Part shown: piece after piece, positions 33,939-42,404 of the stretch
Position numbering within the stretch: position 1 is the first letter of the stretch
Layout of the letters: each line of letters begins with the position of its first letter
Assembly (NCBI RefSeq): GCF_963662885.1
Contig: NZ_OY760059.1
Span: 744,001-808,000, forward strand
Length of the DNA stretch: 64,000 nucleotides
DNA from: an uncultured Pseudodesulfovibrio sp.
GTDB lineage: Bacteria > Desulfobacterota > Desulfovibrionia > Desulfovibrionales > Desulfovibrionaceae
Direction: 5' to 3'
The notes under the pieces: generated by a model
Told to the model about the DNA's origin: nothing
Seen by the model: the letters and a program-made list of their open reading frames with translations, nothing else
Database searches by the model: none
Made by a program: the position numbers and the translations under genes

Positions 33939-34246
33939 GACCGGCTATCTCTGCGGCAAAAAAATGTCGTTGGCAAGTTGGAACAATGTGATTGTGATTT
34001 ATTTCTCAATCGAGGCTGCAGATGTTCGGTATGTTCAGGACAGGCGCATGACGACAATGAGAAAAGGGCAACGAATGAGGGGGACAAGGCGTTCCATGGT
34101 TGCCCATGGTGTCCCTTTGGTCGGCACGCATTTAAAAACGATCGCAGACGTGACGAGTAGGGGAGAGCGGACAACCTCGATAAAGAAAAAGGGGAGGTTG
34201 CATGGCAACCTCCCCTTGAATGGTCAGCTAAACCGACCGGTAGGAC
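33939..34246. other. Intergenic region between the EamA gene and sat
   Basis: 308 bp. The left 150 bp is AT-rich (TTGTGATTGTGATTTATTTCTC) and probably carries the promoter of the EamA gene. The stretch 34020-34180 has nothing recognisable. The right end carries the sat terminator. Confidence 0.5.
34186..34217 (-). terminator. Terminator of sat
   Basis: Leftward: AAGGGGAGGTTGC, CAT loop, GCAACCTCCCCTT then TTTCTTT. It lies 30 bases after the sat stop. Confidence 0.9.
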
Positions 34247-35533
34247 TTATTTCATGTCCTGACCGGAAGCGGCCTTCTGCATCTTGACCTCGACCTTTTC
34301 GGTCAGGCTGCCGTAGTACTCGCGCAGGCGGACGAGGACTTCGTCACGACCGAAATGGTCGACGACCTCGGCACCTTCGGAGAGGGCCTTACGCAGCTTG
34401 GTACCGGACAGGATGACGCGGTCTTCCTTGGTGTGCGGGCAGGTGCGCATGGAGGCCATGCCGTCGCACTTGTAGCAGTAGAAGGTCCAGTCGATGTTCA
34501 TGTTCTTGCAGAGCAGGGCCTTGCCGGGCTCGGGGCAAGCTTCGGTGGCGTAGGGGATCTTCTTGAAGATCTCCTGGGCCTCGAACAGGCCGTAGAAGTC
34601 GCCGACACCGGCGTGGTCACGACCGATCAGCATGTTGTTGATGCCGTAGTTCTGGCGGAAGGTGGCGTGGATCAGACCTTCGCGGGGACCGGCGTAACGC
34701 ATGTCGAGGGGGTAACCGGCGTTGATGACGTTCTCGGGCACGAAGTAGTTGTCGATCAGGATCTGGATGCACTCGATGCGGACGTCACCCGGGATGTCGC
34801 CCGGCTTCAGGTTACCGATCAGGGAGTGGATCACGACGCCGTCGCAGACTTCCACGGCGATCTTGGCCAGGAATTCGTGGGAGCGGTGCATGGGGTTACG
34901 CAGCTGCAGAGCGGCAACGTTGGACCAGCCGCGCTTTTCCATTTCGGCACGGATCTGCTTGGGGGTCAGGTAGACGCCCGGGAAACGCTTGGCGTAGTCG
35001 CCTTCGGACAGGACCTTGACCGGGCCGGCCAGGTTGTACTTGCCCTGAGCCATGACCATCTGGACGCCAGGATGATCTTCCATGGCAACGGCCCAGAACT
35101 TGTCATCAGCGGAATCTTCGCCTTCGCCCTTGTAGACGAGCTCGCATTCCCACTTCTTGTCGGCTTCGGTCATCTCGTACTTCTCTTCGACCTTCATGGT
35201 GGCGTAGACAACGCCGTCCTTGGCCTTCAGAGCGATCTCGTCACCGACCTTGACGTCTTCGTCATCGGTGTCGAGGGTGATGGGGATGGGCCAGAAGGTG
35301 CCATCGGCCATCAGGAACTTTTCGCAGACGCCGGCCCAGTCGGCCTTCTTCATGAAGCCGTTCAGCGGAGAGAAGCCGCCGATGCCCATCATGATCAGGT
35401 CGCCCTTGGCGCGATCGGAAATGTCGAGGGTCTTCAGGCCAGCGGCCTTTTTGATTTCAGCGTCGAGCTCAGCGCCTTCGAGCAGACAGCAGACGAGACC
35501 TTTACCACCGTGAGGTGCTACGAGGTTAGACAT
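34247..35533 (-). CDS. sat: Dissimilatory ATP sulfurylase (sulfate adenylyltransferase)
   Basis: 428-residue homomeric Sat. Nucleotide-site motifs are QLRNPMHRSHE and LIGRDHAGVGDFYG. The zinc/cobalt-binding site typical of sulfate-reducer enzymes is present as CKNMNIDWTFYCYKCDGMASMRTCPHT. It adenylates sulfate with ATP to APS in the cytoplasm, the first step of sulfate respiration. It faces away from aprBA across a 611-bp region, and is followed by its own terminator, so it is a single-gene unit. Codon use is strongly biased to C-ending codons as expected for a highly expressed protein. Confidence 0.97.
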   Translation of the reverse strand: MSNLVAPHGGKGLVCCLLEGAELDAEIKKAAGLKTLDISDRAKGDLIMMGIGGFSPLNGFMKKADWAGVCEKFLMADGTFWPIPITLDTDDEDVKVGDEIALKAKDGVVYATMKVEEKYEMTEADKKWECELVYKGEGEDSADDKFWAVAMEDHPGVQMVMAQGKYNLAGPVKVLSEGDYAKRFPGVYLTPKQIRAEMEKRGWSNVAALQLRNPMHRSHEFLAKIAVEVCDGVVIHSLIGNLKPGDIPGDVRIECIQILIDNYFVPENVINAGYPLDMRYAGPREGLIHATFRQNYGINNMLIGRDHAGVGDFYGLFEAQEIFKKIPYATEACPEPGKALLCKNMNIDWTFYCYKCDGMASMRTCPHTKEDRVILSGTKLRKALSEGAEVVDHFGRDEVLVRLREYYGSLTEKVEVKMQKAASGQDMK

Positions 35534-35639
35534 GTAAGCCTCCTAAATAGTTTGTCAGTAATTCCATTGCCTTAATTCATGGTGAGCCGCCTCGGCCGCT
35601 TGGATGACCATGAGTATTTCCCAATTGTAGGGTCCGCCT

Positions 35640-35668
35640 TTATTGGCTGTTTGTGAAAGTCGTGTCAA
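35640..35668 (-). promoter_or_regulatory. sat promoter with candidate Rex site
   Basis: Minus strand TTGACA (35668-35663), 17-base spacer, CAATAA (35645-35640). The 18-mer at 35651-35668, TTGTGAAAGTCGTGTCAA, has a perfect left half of the Rex consensus TTGTGAA-N4-TTCACAA and a 4/7 right half. Rex is known to repress sat in Desulfovibrio vulgaris; the site assignment here is inference. Confidence 0.4.
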
Positions 35669-35997
35669 GCGGTTTTTTCTGCCCGTCCTGCAACATTTTA
35701 CGCCTTGTGACGGGAATGGGGGCCGAATAGACCTTCTCCCGAGAAAGTCTAGAGAAAAGGCCCGATATAGAGGTATATTTTATCTGTTTTTTCAATCCGT
35801 TGCGTTGTAACCAGAATTACACCATATAAAATTAAAAAAGGCTTGCATTTGTTTGTTCGTTTACACTAAAAACTGTAGGGGTTTTGCCATGCCGTTTTTT
35901 GTTGCCTGGAGCCGCTTCGCATCCTGCCCGAACCCCTGTAATCCGGGCCTTGGCAGGCTCCCGCACCAAAACCCAAGGCGCGGCTGGCGATATACGC

Positions 35998-36049
35998 TTG
36001 TTCAAAAATTCACTTTCACGTTGACAAGGGTGTTTCGTCTTGCTAATCC
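35998..36049 (+). promoter_or_regulatory. aprBA promoter with candidate Rex site
   Basis: TTGACA at 36021-36026, a 17-base spacer and TAATCC at 36044-36049 form a sigma-70-like promoter about 95 bp before aprB. Immediately upstream, 35998-36015 reads TTGTTCAAAAATTCACTT, matching a Rex-type dyad (TTGTKAA-N4-TTMACAA) at most positions. Confidence 0.4.
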
Positions 36050-36144
36050 CAAATTCCGCCCGCTCTAAAACGGGTGACGATTTTTGTTTAGGTAGAGGAT
36101 GTCGGTTATTGTGAATAATAAAACCCTATTTAGGAGGAGAAGTT

Positions 36145-36645
36145 ATGCCGACCTTTGTTAACCCGGAAAAATGTGACGGCTGCAAGGGTGGCGAAAAGAC
36201 CGCTTGCATGTACATTTGCCCCAACGATCTGATGATCCTGGATCCCGCCGAAATGAAGGCTTACAACCAGGAACCGTCTGCTTGCTGGGAATGTTATTCC
36301 TGCGTGAAAATTTGCCCCCAGGGCGCTATTGAAGCCCGTCCGTACGCCGACTTCGCCCCTATGGGTGGTACCTCCATCCCGATGCGTTCCGCTGAAGACA
36401 TCATGTGGACCATCAAATTCCGTAATGGCAGCGTGAAACGCTTCAAGTTCCCCATCCGCACCACTGCTGAAGGTTCCATCAAGCCTTTCGATGGCAAGCC
36501 CGAACCCGGCGATCTGGACTCCGAGCTCCTGTTCACCGAATCCGAGCTGAAGGATCCCATCGCGACCGCTATGGAAGAGGCTTCCGTCACCGAAGCCGAC
36601 CTGAAGAAAGAGTGGAAGATGGACGATTACGCCAGCCTGGTCTAG
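36145..36645 (+). CDS. aprB: Adenylylsulfate reductase subunit beta
   Basis: 166-residue ferredoxin-like subunit of APS reductase. Two [4Fe-4S] clusters are bound by Cys10, Cys13, Cys21, Cys25 (CDGCKGGEKTACMYIC, with the family's enlarged spacing) and Cys47, Cys50, Cys53, Cys57 (CWECYSCVKIC). The C-terminal tail (about residues 100-166) is the extension that wraps around AprA. It passes electrons to the FAD of AprA. First gene of the apr-qmo group, with a strong AGGAGGAG site; aprA follows after 65 bases. Confidence 0.97.
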   Translation: MPTFVNPEKCDGCKGGEKTACMYICPNDLMILDPAEMKAYNQEPSACWECYSCVKICPQGAIEARPYADFAPMGGTSIPMRSAEDIMWTIKFRNGSVKRFKFPIRTTAEGSIKPFDGKPEPGDLDSELLFTESELKDPIATAMEEASVTEADLKKEWKMDDYASLV

Positions 36646-36710
36646 TACCGGTTAGCGAATCCTTGTCTGATTAGACTACTTGAATCACGTTAAATACTAG
36701 GAGAAATATT

Positions 36711-38708
36711 ATGCCTCTGCTTCCCATCAAAGAAGCTTCCAAGGGTGTTGCTCTCGCCGAGCCGGAAATCATCGAAGAAACCGTTGATATCCTCATGGTC
36801 GGCGGCGGCATGGGTAACTGCGGTGCCGCTTTCGAAGCCGTCCGCTGGGCCGATAAAGTTGATCCTTCCCTGAAGATCATGCTCTGCGACAAGGCCGCTC
36901 TGGAACGTTCCGGCGCCATCGCTCAGGGCCTGTCCGCCATCAACACCTACTGCGGTGAGAACGACCCGGACGATTACGTCCGCATGGTCCGCACCGACCT
37001 CATGGGCATCGTCCGCGAAGACCTGATCTTCGACCTGGGCCGCCACGTTGATGATTCCGTCCACCTCTTCGAAGAATGGGGCCTCCCCGTTTGGGTCAAG
37101 AAAGACGGCAAGAACCTCGACGGCGCCAAAGCTAAAGCCGAAGGCCTCGCTGTCCGTAACGGCGACGCTCCGGTCCGCTCCGGCCGCTGGCAGATCATGA
37201 TCAACGGTGAGTCCTACAAGTGCATCGTTGCTGAAGCCGCCAAGAACGCTCTGGGCGAAGATCGCTACGTCGAGCGCGTGTTCATCGTTAAGATGCTCCT
37301 GGATGCCAACGAGCCCAACCGCATCGCCGGTGCCGTCGGCTTCTCCACTCGTGAGAACAAAGTTTACGTCTACAAGTGCAACGCCGCCGTTGTCGCTTGT
37401 GGTGGTGCCGTTAACGTGTACCGTCCCCGCTCCACTGGTGAGGGTATGGGCCGCGCTTGGTACCCCGTCTGGAACGCTGGTTCCACCTACACCATGTGTG
37501 CTCAGGTTGGCGCCGAGATGACCATGATGGAAAACCGCTTCGTCCCCGCCCGCTTCAAGGACGGTTACGGCCCGGTTGGCGCTTGGTTCCTGCTCTTCAA
37601 GGCCAAGGCTACCAACTACAAGGGTGAGGACTACTGCGAGACCAACCGCGCCATGCTGAAGCCTTACGAGGATCGCGGCTACGCCAAGGGTCACATCATC
37701 CCCACCTGCCTGCGTAACCACATGATGCTCCGTGAAATGCGTGAAGGCCGCGGCCCGATCTTCATGGACACCAAGACCGCCCTGCTGAACACCGTCAACG
37801 GCGACCTGACCGGTCCCGAGTGGAAGCACCTCGAGTCCGAGGCTTGGGAAGACTTCCTCGACATGTGTGTTGGCCAGGCCAACCTGTGGGCTGCCACCAA
37901 CTGCGCTCCTGAGGATCGCGGTTCCGAGATCATGCCCACCGAGCCTTACCTCCTGGGTTCCCACTCCGGTTGCTGCGGCATCTGGGTTTCCGGTCCTGAC
38001 GAAGCTTGGGTCCCGGAATCCTACAAGGTCAAAGCTGACAACGGTAAGGTCTACAACCGTATGACCACCGTCAACGGCCTGTTCACCTGCGCTGACGGTG
38101 TCGGCGCTTCCGGCCACAAGTTCTCCTCCGGTTCCCACGCTGAAGGCCGCATCGTCGGTAAGCAGCTGGTCCGTTGGGCTGTCGACCACAAGGACTTCAC
38201 CCCGACCCTGAAGGAAAACGCTGCTGACCTGGCCAAGGAAATCTACCAGCCGATGTACACCTACCTGGAGAACAAGGGCGGTTCCACCGATCCCGTTGTT
38301 AACCCGGCTTACATCACCCCGCACAACTTCATGATGCGCCTCATCAAGTGCACCGATGAATACGGCGGCGGCGTCGGTACCCTGTACATGACCTCCAAGG
38401 CTCTGCTGAACACCGGTTTCTGGCTGCTCGGCATGATGGAAGAAGACTCCAAGAAGCTCGCCGCCCGTGACCTGCACGAGCTGATGCGCTGCTGGGAGCA
38501 GTTCCACCGCCTGTGGACCGTCCGTCTGCACATGCAGCACATCGAGTTCCGCGAAGAATCCCGTTACCCGGGCTTCTACTACCGCGGCGACTTCATGGGC
38601 CTGGATGACTCCAAGTGGAAGTGCTTCGTCAACTCCACCTACGATCCCGCCACTGGCGTGACCACCGTCTTCAAGAAGCCCTACGTCAAGATCATACCCG
38701 ACGCCTAA
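36711..38708 (+). CDS. aprA: Adenylylsulfate reductase subunit alpha
   Basis: 665-residue FAD subunit of dissimilatory APS reductase. The flavin-binding GGGMGNCGAAFEAVRW starts at residue 31; further family segments are KAALERSGAIAQGLSAINTY, VERVFIVKMLLD, and HSGCCGIWVSGPDEAWVPESY. The full fumarate reductase-like fold is present. It reduces APS to sulfite and AMP in the cytoplasm. Codon use favours a small set of C-ending and CGT/GCT/GTT codons, typical of very abundant proteins. Two hairpins downstream separate it from qmoA. Confidence 0.98.
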   Translation: MPLLPIKEASKGVALAEPEIIEETVDILMVGGGMGNCGAAFEAVRWADKVDPSLKIMLCDKAALERSGAIAQGLSAINTYCGENDPDDYVRMVRTDLMGIVREDLIFDLGRHVDDSVHLFEEWGLPVWVKKDGKNLDGAKAKAEGLAVRNGDAPVRSGRWQIMINGESYKCIVAEAAKNALGEDRYVERVFIVKMLLDANEPNRIAGAVGFSTRENKVYVYKCNAAVVACGGAVNVYRPRSTGEGMGRAWYPVWNAGSTYTMCAQVGAEMTMMENRFVPARFKDGYGPVGAWFLLFKAKATNYKGEDYCETNRAMLKPYEDRGYAKGHIIPTCLRNHMMLREMREGRGPIFMDTKTALLNTVNGDLTGPEWKHLESEAWEDFLDMCVGQANLWAATNCAPEDRGSEIMPTEPYLLGSHSGCCGIWVSGPDEAWVPESYKVKADNGKVYNRMTTVNGLFTCADGVGASGHKFSSGSHAEGRIVGKQLVRWAVDHKDFTPTLKENAADLAKEIYQPMYTYLENKGGSTDPVVNPAYITPHNFMMRLIKCTDEYGGGVGTLYMTSKALLNTGFWLLGMMEEDSKKLAARDLHELMRCWEQFHRLWTVRLHMQHIEFREESRYPGFYYRGDFMGLDDSKWKCFVNSTYDPATGVTTVFKKPYVKIIPDA

Positions 38709-38728
38709 GCTTAGGTAATGATCACCCC

Positions 38729-38758
38729 GAGAGCGCGGGTCCCCGGACCCGCGCTCTC
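38729..38758 (+). terminator. 14-bp hairpin after aprA
   Basis: A perfect 14-bp stem (38729-38742 with 38745-38758) with a two-base gap as loop, 20 bases after the aprA stop. Only CTCTTTAAG follows, so it may protect the aprBA mRNA 3' end rather than terminate fully. Confidence 0.65.
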
Positions 38759-38775
38759 TTTAAGATACCGGGGCT

Positions 38776-38834
38776 AAAATGGTCTGAATCCGGGCCGGGA
38801 AAACCGCTCCCGGTCCGGGTTTAGGCCATTTTTT
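38776..38834 (+). terminator. Strong terminator between aprA and qmoA
   Basis: Arms 38776-38800 and 38808-38832 pair at all 25 positions when G-U pairs are allowed, followed by TTTTTT (38829-38834). The G-U pairs exist only in the rightward RNA, showing that the structure works on this strand. It should separate the highly expressed aprBA message from qmo. Confidence 0.85.
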
Positions 38835-38872
38835 GGCTTGAGCCTCAACTTTATTCGGGAGGAGTTAAGAGA

Positions 38873-40108
38873 ATGTCGAATAACAGTATTCTCGTCGTAG
38901 GTGGAGGATTCGCAGGAATCACCGCCGCCCTCGAAGCCGCCGAAGTCGGCTACGAGGTGTACATCGTTGAAACCAATCCCTACCTCGGTGGGCGGGTTGC
39001 GCAGCTGAATCAGTATTTCCCCAAGCTGTGCCCTCCTTCCTGCGGTCTGGAGATTCAGTTTCAGCGCATCAAAAACAACCCCAACGTCAAGGTCATTACC
39101 ATGGCCGACGTCACGTCGGTTTCCGGCTCGGCCGGCAACTACGACGTGAAGATCACCCAGCGCCCGCGCTTCGTGAATGAAAAGTGTACCGCCTGCGGCG
39201 AGTGCGAGAAGGCCACCTCCACCAAGGTGACTTCCGAGTTCGACTTCGGCACCGGCACCCGCGGCCTGGCATACAAGACCCATCCCTTCATGTTCCCCAT
39301 GCGCTACGTGGTGGACGCCGAGAACGCGTCCGAGACCGAGTTGGCCGCAATCAAGAACGCCTGTCCGTACGACGCCGTTGACACCGACGATGTGACCAAG
39401 TCCATCGACCTGGCTGTCGGCGCCATCGTCGTGGCCACCGGCTGGAAGCCCTACGATGCTTCCAACCTGACCAATCTCGGCGGGGGCAAGCTGAAGAACG
39501 TGGTCACCAACATGCAGTTCGAGCGTCTGTGCGCGCCCAACGGCCCGACCGGCGGCAAGATCAAGCGGCCTTCCGACGGCGCCGAGCCGCAGAAGATCGC
39601 CTTTGTCCAGTGTGCCGGTTCCCGCGACCAGAACCACCTGAATTACTGCTCGTACATCTGCTGCATGGCTTCGCTGAAGCATGTCCGCTATGTGCGTGAG
39701 CGCTCCGACGCCAGCGCGACGATTTTCTACATCGACCTGCGCACCCCGGGCCGCTACGACAAGTTCAAGACCATCACCGAGGCTGACGACAAACTCAGCC
39801 TGGTCAAGGGCAAGGTGGCCGCCATCGTCGAAGACGCGGACGGCAGCCCGATCGTCACCGTGGAAAACGCCCTGACCGGCATCAAGACCGACGAGAAGTT
39901 CGACATGGTCGTGCTGGCCACCGGCATGCAGCCCAGCTGCGCCGGCCTCCAGGTTCCGGCGGGCGCCATCGATGCCGACGGTTTCGTCATAGACGGCGAG
40001 GGCATCATCGCCGCCGGTTGCGCCAAGCAGCCTCTTGATGTCATGAAGACCGCCCAGTCCGGCACCGCAGCCGCGATGAAGGCGATTCAAACCGTGGTAG
40101 GGAGGTAA
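38873..40108 (+). CDS. qmoA: Quinone-interacting membrane-bound oxidoreductase subunit QmoA
   Basis: 411-residue soluble HdrA-like flavoprotein. FAD-binding GGGFAGITAALEAAEVGYEVYIVE begins at residue 10. Cys-containing elements include LCPPSCG, CTACGECEK and the CAGSRDQNHLNYCSYICCM stretch characteristic of HdrA relatives. Part of the complex that shuttles electrons between menaquinol and APS reductase. GGGAGGAG lies just before the ATG. It is separated from aprA by two hairpins and overlaps nothing; qmoB starts three bases after its stop. Confidence 0.96.
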   Translation: MSNNSILVVGGGFAGITAALEAAEVGYEVYIVETNPYLGGRVAQLNQYFPKLCPPSCGLEIQFQRIKNNPNVKVITMADVTSVSGSAGNYDVKITQRPRFVNEKCTACGECEKATSTKVTSEFDFGTGTRGLAYKTHPFMFPMRYVVDAENASETELAAIKNACPYDAVDTDDVTKSIDLAVGAIVVATGWKPYDASNLTNLGGGKLKNVVTNMQFERLCAPNGPTGGKIKRPSDGAEPQKIAFVQCAGSRDQNHLNYCSYICCMASLKHVRYVRERSDASATIFYIDLRTPGRYDKFKTITEADDKLSLVKGKVAAIVEDADGSPIVTVENALTGIKTDEKFDMVVLATGMQPSCAGLQVPAGAIDADGFVIDGEGIIAAGCAKQPLDVMKTAQSGTAAAMKAIQTVVGR

Positions 40109-40111
40109 CCA

Positions 40112-42394
40112 ATGGCTGAAAAGCTTGGAGTATATATCTGTGGAGGCTGTGACATCGGGGCCAACCTTGATGTCGACGCCCTGGCTCAGTTCTGCGCCAA
40201 CGGCAAACACTCCTCCGTTGTTGCCGTGGCCAAGTCCAACCCGGTGCTGTGCAGCCCGGAAGGCAAGGCCATGATAGAGGCCGATATCGCTGAAAACGAA
40301 CTCGACGGCGTGGTTTGCTGCGCCTGTTCGCCCCGCGCCAAGTGGGACGTGTTCAAGTTCGGCGAAAAAGTCCAGGTGGAACGCGTTTCTCTGCGTGAGC
40401 AGTGCGTCTGGTCCTACGAGGAAGACCCCAAATTCCCCGGCCAGATGGAAGTCATCGCCAAGGACTACTGTAATATGGGAATCACCAAGCTGGCCAACAG
40501 CCGGATTCCCGCACCGGAACTGCCCGACGCCTTCAAGACCGTGCTGGTCGTGGGCGGCGGTTTCACCGGTCTGAACGCGGCCCTGAACGCCGCCAGTCTG
40601 GGCTACCAGGTCATCTTGGTCGAAAAGACCGAGACCCTGGGCGGCAAGGCTGCAACCATGTACAAGTCCTTCCCGCTGGGCGCGCCGTATTCCGAGCGCG
40701 AGCAGCAGATCAATATCAAGGACGTCATCGCCAAGGTCGAGGCCAGCGACAAGATCACGGTCATCACCGGCTCCACCCTGGATTCCCTGGCCGGCGCTCC
40801 GGCCAAGTACAGGGCCACCATCGCCGGTAAGGAATACGAGATCGGCGCGGTCGTCATGGCCACCGGCTGGGTTCCGGGCAAGGGCAAGTTCCTGGCTCCG
40901 CTCGGTTACGGTACCATCAAGAACGTGGTCACCACTGCCGAGTTCGAGCGCATGGCGCTCAACGGCGCGATCAAGACCGCCGAGGGCAAGACTCCGTCCT
41001 CCGTGGCCTTCATCGTTGACACCTCGCTTCTGACCAAGAACATCTCCTACGATGCCTGTGGCGATGCCTGTGCTGCTCCCGAGGACATGCCCTGCAAGGA
41101 AGATGACGAGACCGAAGCCGCGGACGAGTGCGAGACCTTCAAGTACGCCGACAAGGAATCCGCCAAGCATCTGGCCTACTCCTCCGAGCTGACCTCCCTG
41201 GTCGCCCTGAAGCAGGCCAACTATGTTCGTGAGCTGGCGCCGGACGCCGTGGCCTACGTTGTCTACGACCACATGATGGTCCCCGGCATCAACGAGAAAT
41301 ACTATCAGGCCGCCCAGGATGATCCGGGCGTCATGCTGACCAAGGGTACCGTGACGGAAGTCTCCGAAGCCGGTTCCTCCGTGGTCATCAAGGCCAAGAA
41401 TACCCTGCTCGGAGCGGACGTCGAGCTGATGGCCGACATGGTCGTGGTTCCCACCGCCATCGTTCCCACCACCGCAGCCGATCCGACCATGAACTTCGTC
41501 TACCGCCAGGGCCCGGCCTTCCCGGACCTCGAGCTGTTCGACGGATTCGCTGATTCCAACTACATCTGCTTCCCGTACGAGACCCGCCGCACGGGCGTCT
41601 ACGCCGCCGGTTGCGTGCGCCAGCCCATGGGTCTGGGCCTCGCTGCCGAAGACGCGGCCGGTGCCGCCCTCAAGGCTATCCAGTGCATCGAGTCCGCCAA
41701 CCGCGGCGTGTCCGTGCATCCCCGGTCCGGCGACCTGAGCTTCCCGGAGTTCAACTTCATGCGCTGCACCCAGTGCAAGCGCTGCACCGAGGAATGCCCG
41801 TTCGGCGCCCTGGACGATGACGAGAAGGGTACTCCGATGCCCAACCCGACCCGCTGCCGCCGCTGCGGTACTTGCATGGGTGCCTGCCCGGAGCGCGTCA
41901 TCAGCTTCGCCAACTACGGCATCAGCCAGATCGGCCAGGCCATCAAGGAAGTGAAGGTTCCCGACACCCTGGACGAAGGCGGTCCCCGCATCATCGTCCT
42001 GGCCTGCGAGAACGACGCCTACCCGGCCCTGGACATGGCTGCCATGCGCGGCAAGTCCTGGTCCCCGTATGTCCGCTTCCTGCCGGTGCGCTGCCTCGGT
42101 TCCGTCAACGCCATCTGGGTCGCCGACGCGATGTCCAAGGGTATTGACGGCGTGATGTTGCTCGGCTGCAAATACGGCGACGACTACCAGTGCCACTTCG
42201 TCAAGGGTTCCGAGCTGTGCAACCGCCGCAAGGAGAACATTGCCGAATCCCTGGGACGCCTTGGTGTCGAGCCTGAACGCGTCGAGCAGTACGAGGTCTC
42301 CATCGACATGTACGACAAGGTACCTGAAATGATCGATGAGTTCGTCGAGAACATCACCACCAACTTCGGCCCCAACCCGTTCAAGGGTTACTAG
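40112..42394 (+). CDS. qmoB: QmoB, HdrA/MvhD-type subunit of Qmo complex
   Basis: 760-residue flavo-iron-sulfur protein. N-terminal segment GVYICGGCDIGANLDVDAL and CCACSPRAKWDVF, then FAD site LVVGGGFTGLNAALNAASLGY at about residue 145. A two-cluster ferredoxin module follows at about residues 550-600 (CTQCKRCTEECPFGAL and CRRCGTCMGACPERVI). The last 130 residues are MvhD-like (IIVLACENDAYPALD, VRCLGSVNAIWVADAMSKGIDGVMLLGC). This combination is typical of QmoB. Acts in the cytoplasm against the QmoC membrane subunit and possibly AprB. Confidence 0.96.
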   Translation: MAEKLGVYICGGCDIGANLDVDALAQFCANGKHSSVVAVAKSNPVLCSPEGKAMIEADIAENELDGVVCCACSPRAKWDVFKFGEKVQVERVSLREQCVWSYEEDPKFPGQMEVIAKDYCNMGITKLANSRIPAPELPDAFKTVLVVGGGFTGLNAALNAASLGYQVILVEKTETLGGKAATMYKSFPLGAPYSEREQQINIKDVIAKVEASDKITVITGSTLDSLAGAPAKYRATIAGKEYEIGAVVMATGWVPGKGKFLAPLGYGTIKNVVTTAEFERMALNGAIKTAEGKTPSSVAFIVDTSLLTKNISYDACGDACAAPEDMPCKEDDETEAADECETFKYADKESAKHLAYSSELTSLVALKQANYVRELAPDAVAYVVYDHMMVPGINEKYYQAAQDDPGVMLTKGTVTEVSEAGSSVVIKAKNTLLGADVELMADMVVVPTAIVPTTAADPTMNFVYRQGPAFPDLELFDGFADSNYICFPYETRRTGVYAAGCVRQPMGLGLAAEDAAGAALKAIQCIESANRGVSVHPRSGDLSFPEFNFMRCTQCKRCTEECPFGALDDDEKGTPMPNPTRCRRCGTCMGACPERVISFANYGISQIGQAIKEVKVPDTLDEGGPRIIVLACENDAYPALDMAAMRGKSWSPYVRFLPVRCLGSVNAIWVADAMSKGIDGVMLLGCKYGDDYQCHFVKGSELCNRRKENIAESLGRLGVEPERVEQYEVSIDMYDKVPEMIDEFVENITTNFGPNPFKGY

Positions 42395-42404
42395 GAGGTA
42401 CGGC

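Larger units (their letters stand above)
35534..36144. promoter_or_regulatory. Divergent control region between sat and aprBA
   Basis: 611 bp with no gene; unusually AT-rich in its middle (35775-35870). Candidate promoters: leftward for sat with TTGACA at 35668-35663, and rightward for aprBA with TTGACA at 36021-36026. Each overlaps or adjoins an 18-bp imperfect Rex-like dyad. Between them, 35880-35990 is GC-rich with AACCCCTG/ CAGGCTCC-type short repeats but no clear structure. The aprB ribosome-binding site is TTTAGGAGGAG at 36130-36140. Confidence 0.6.
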
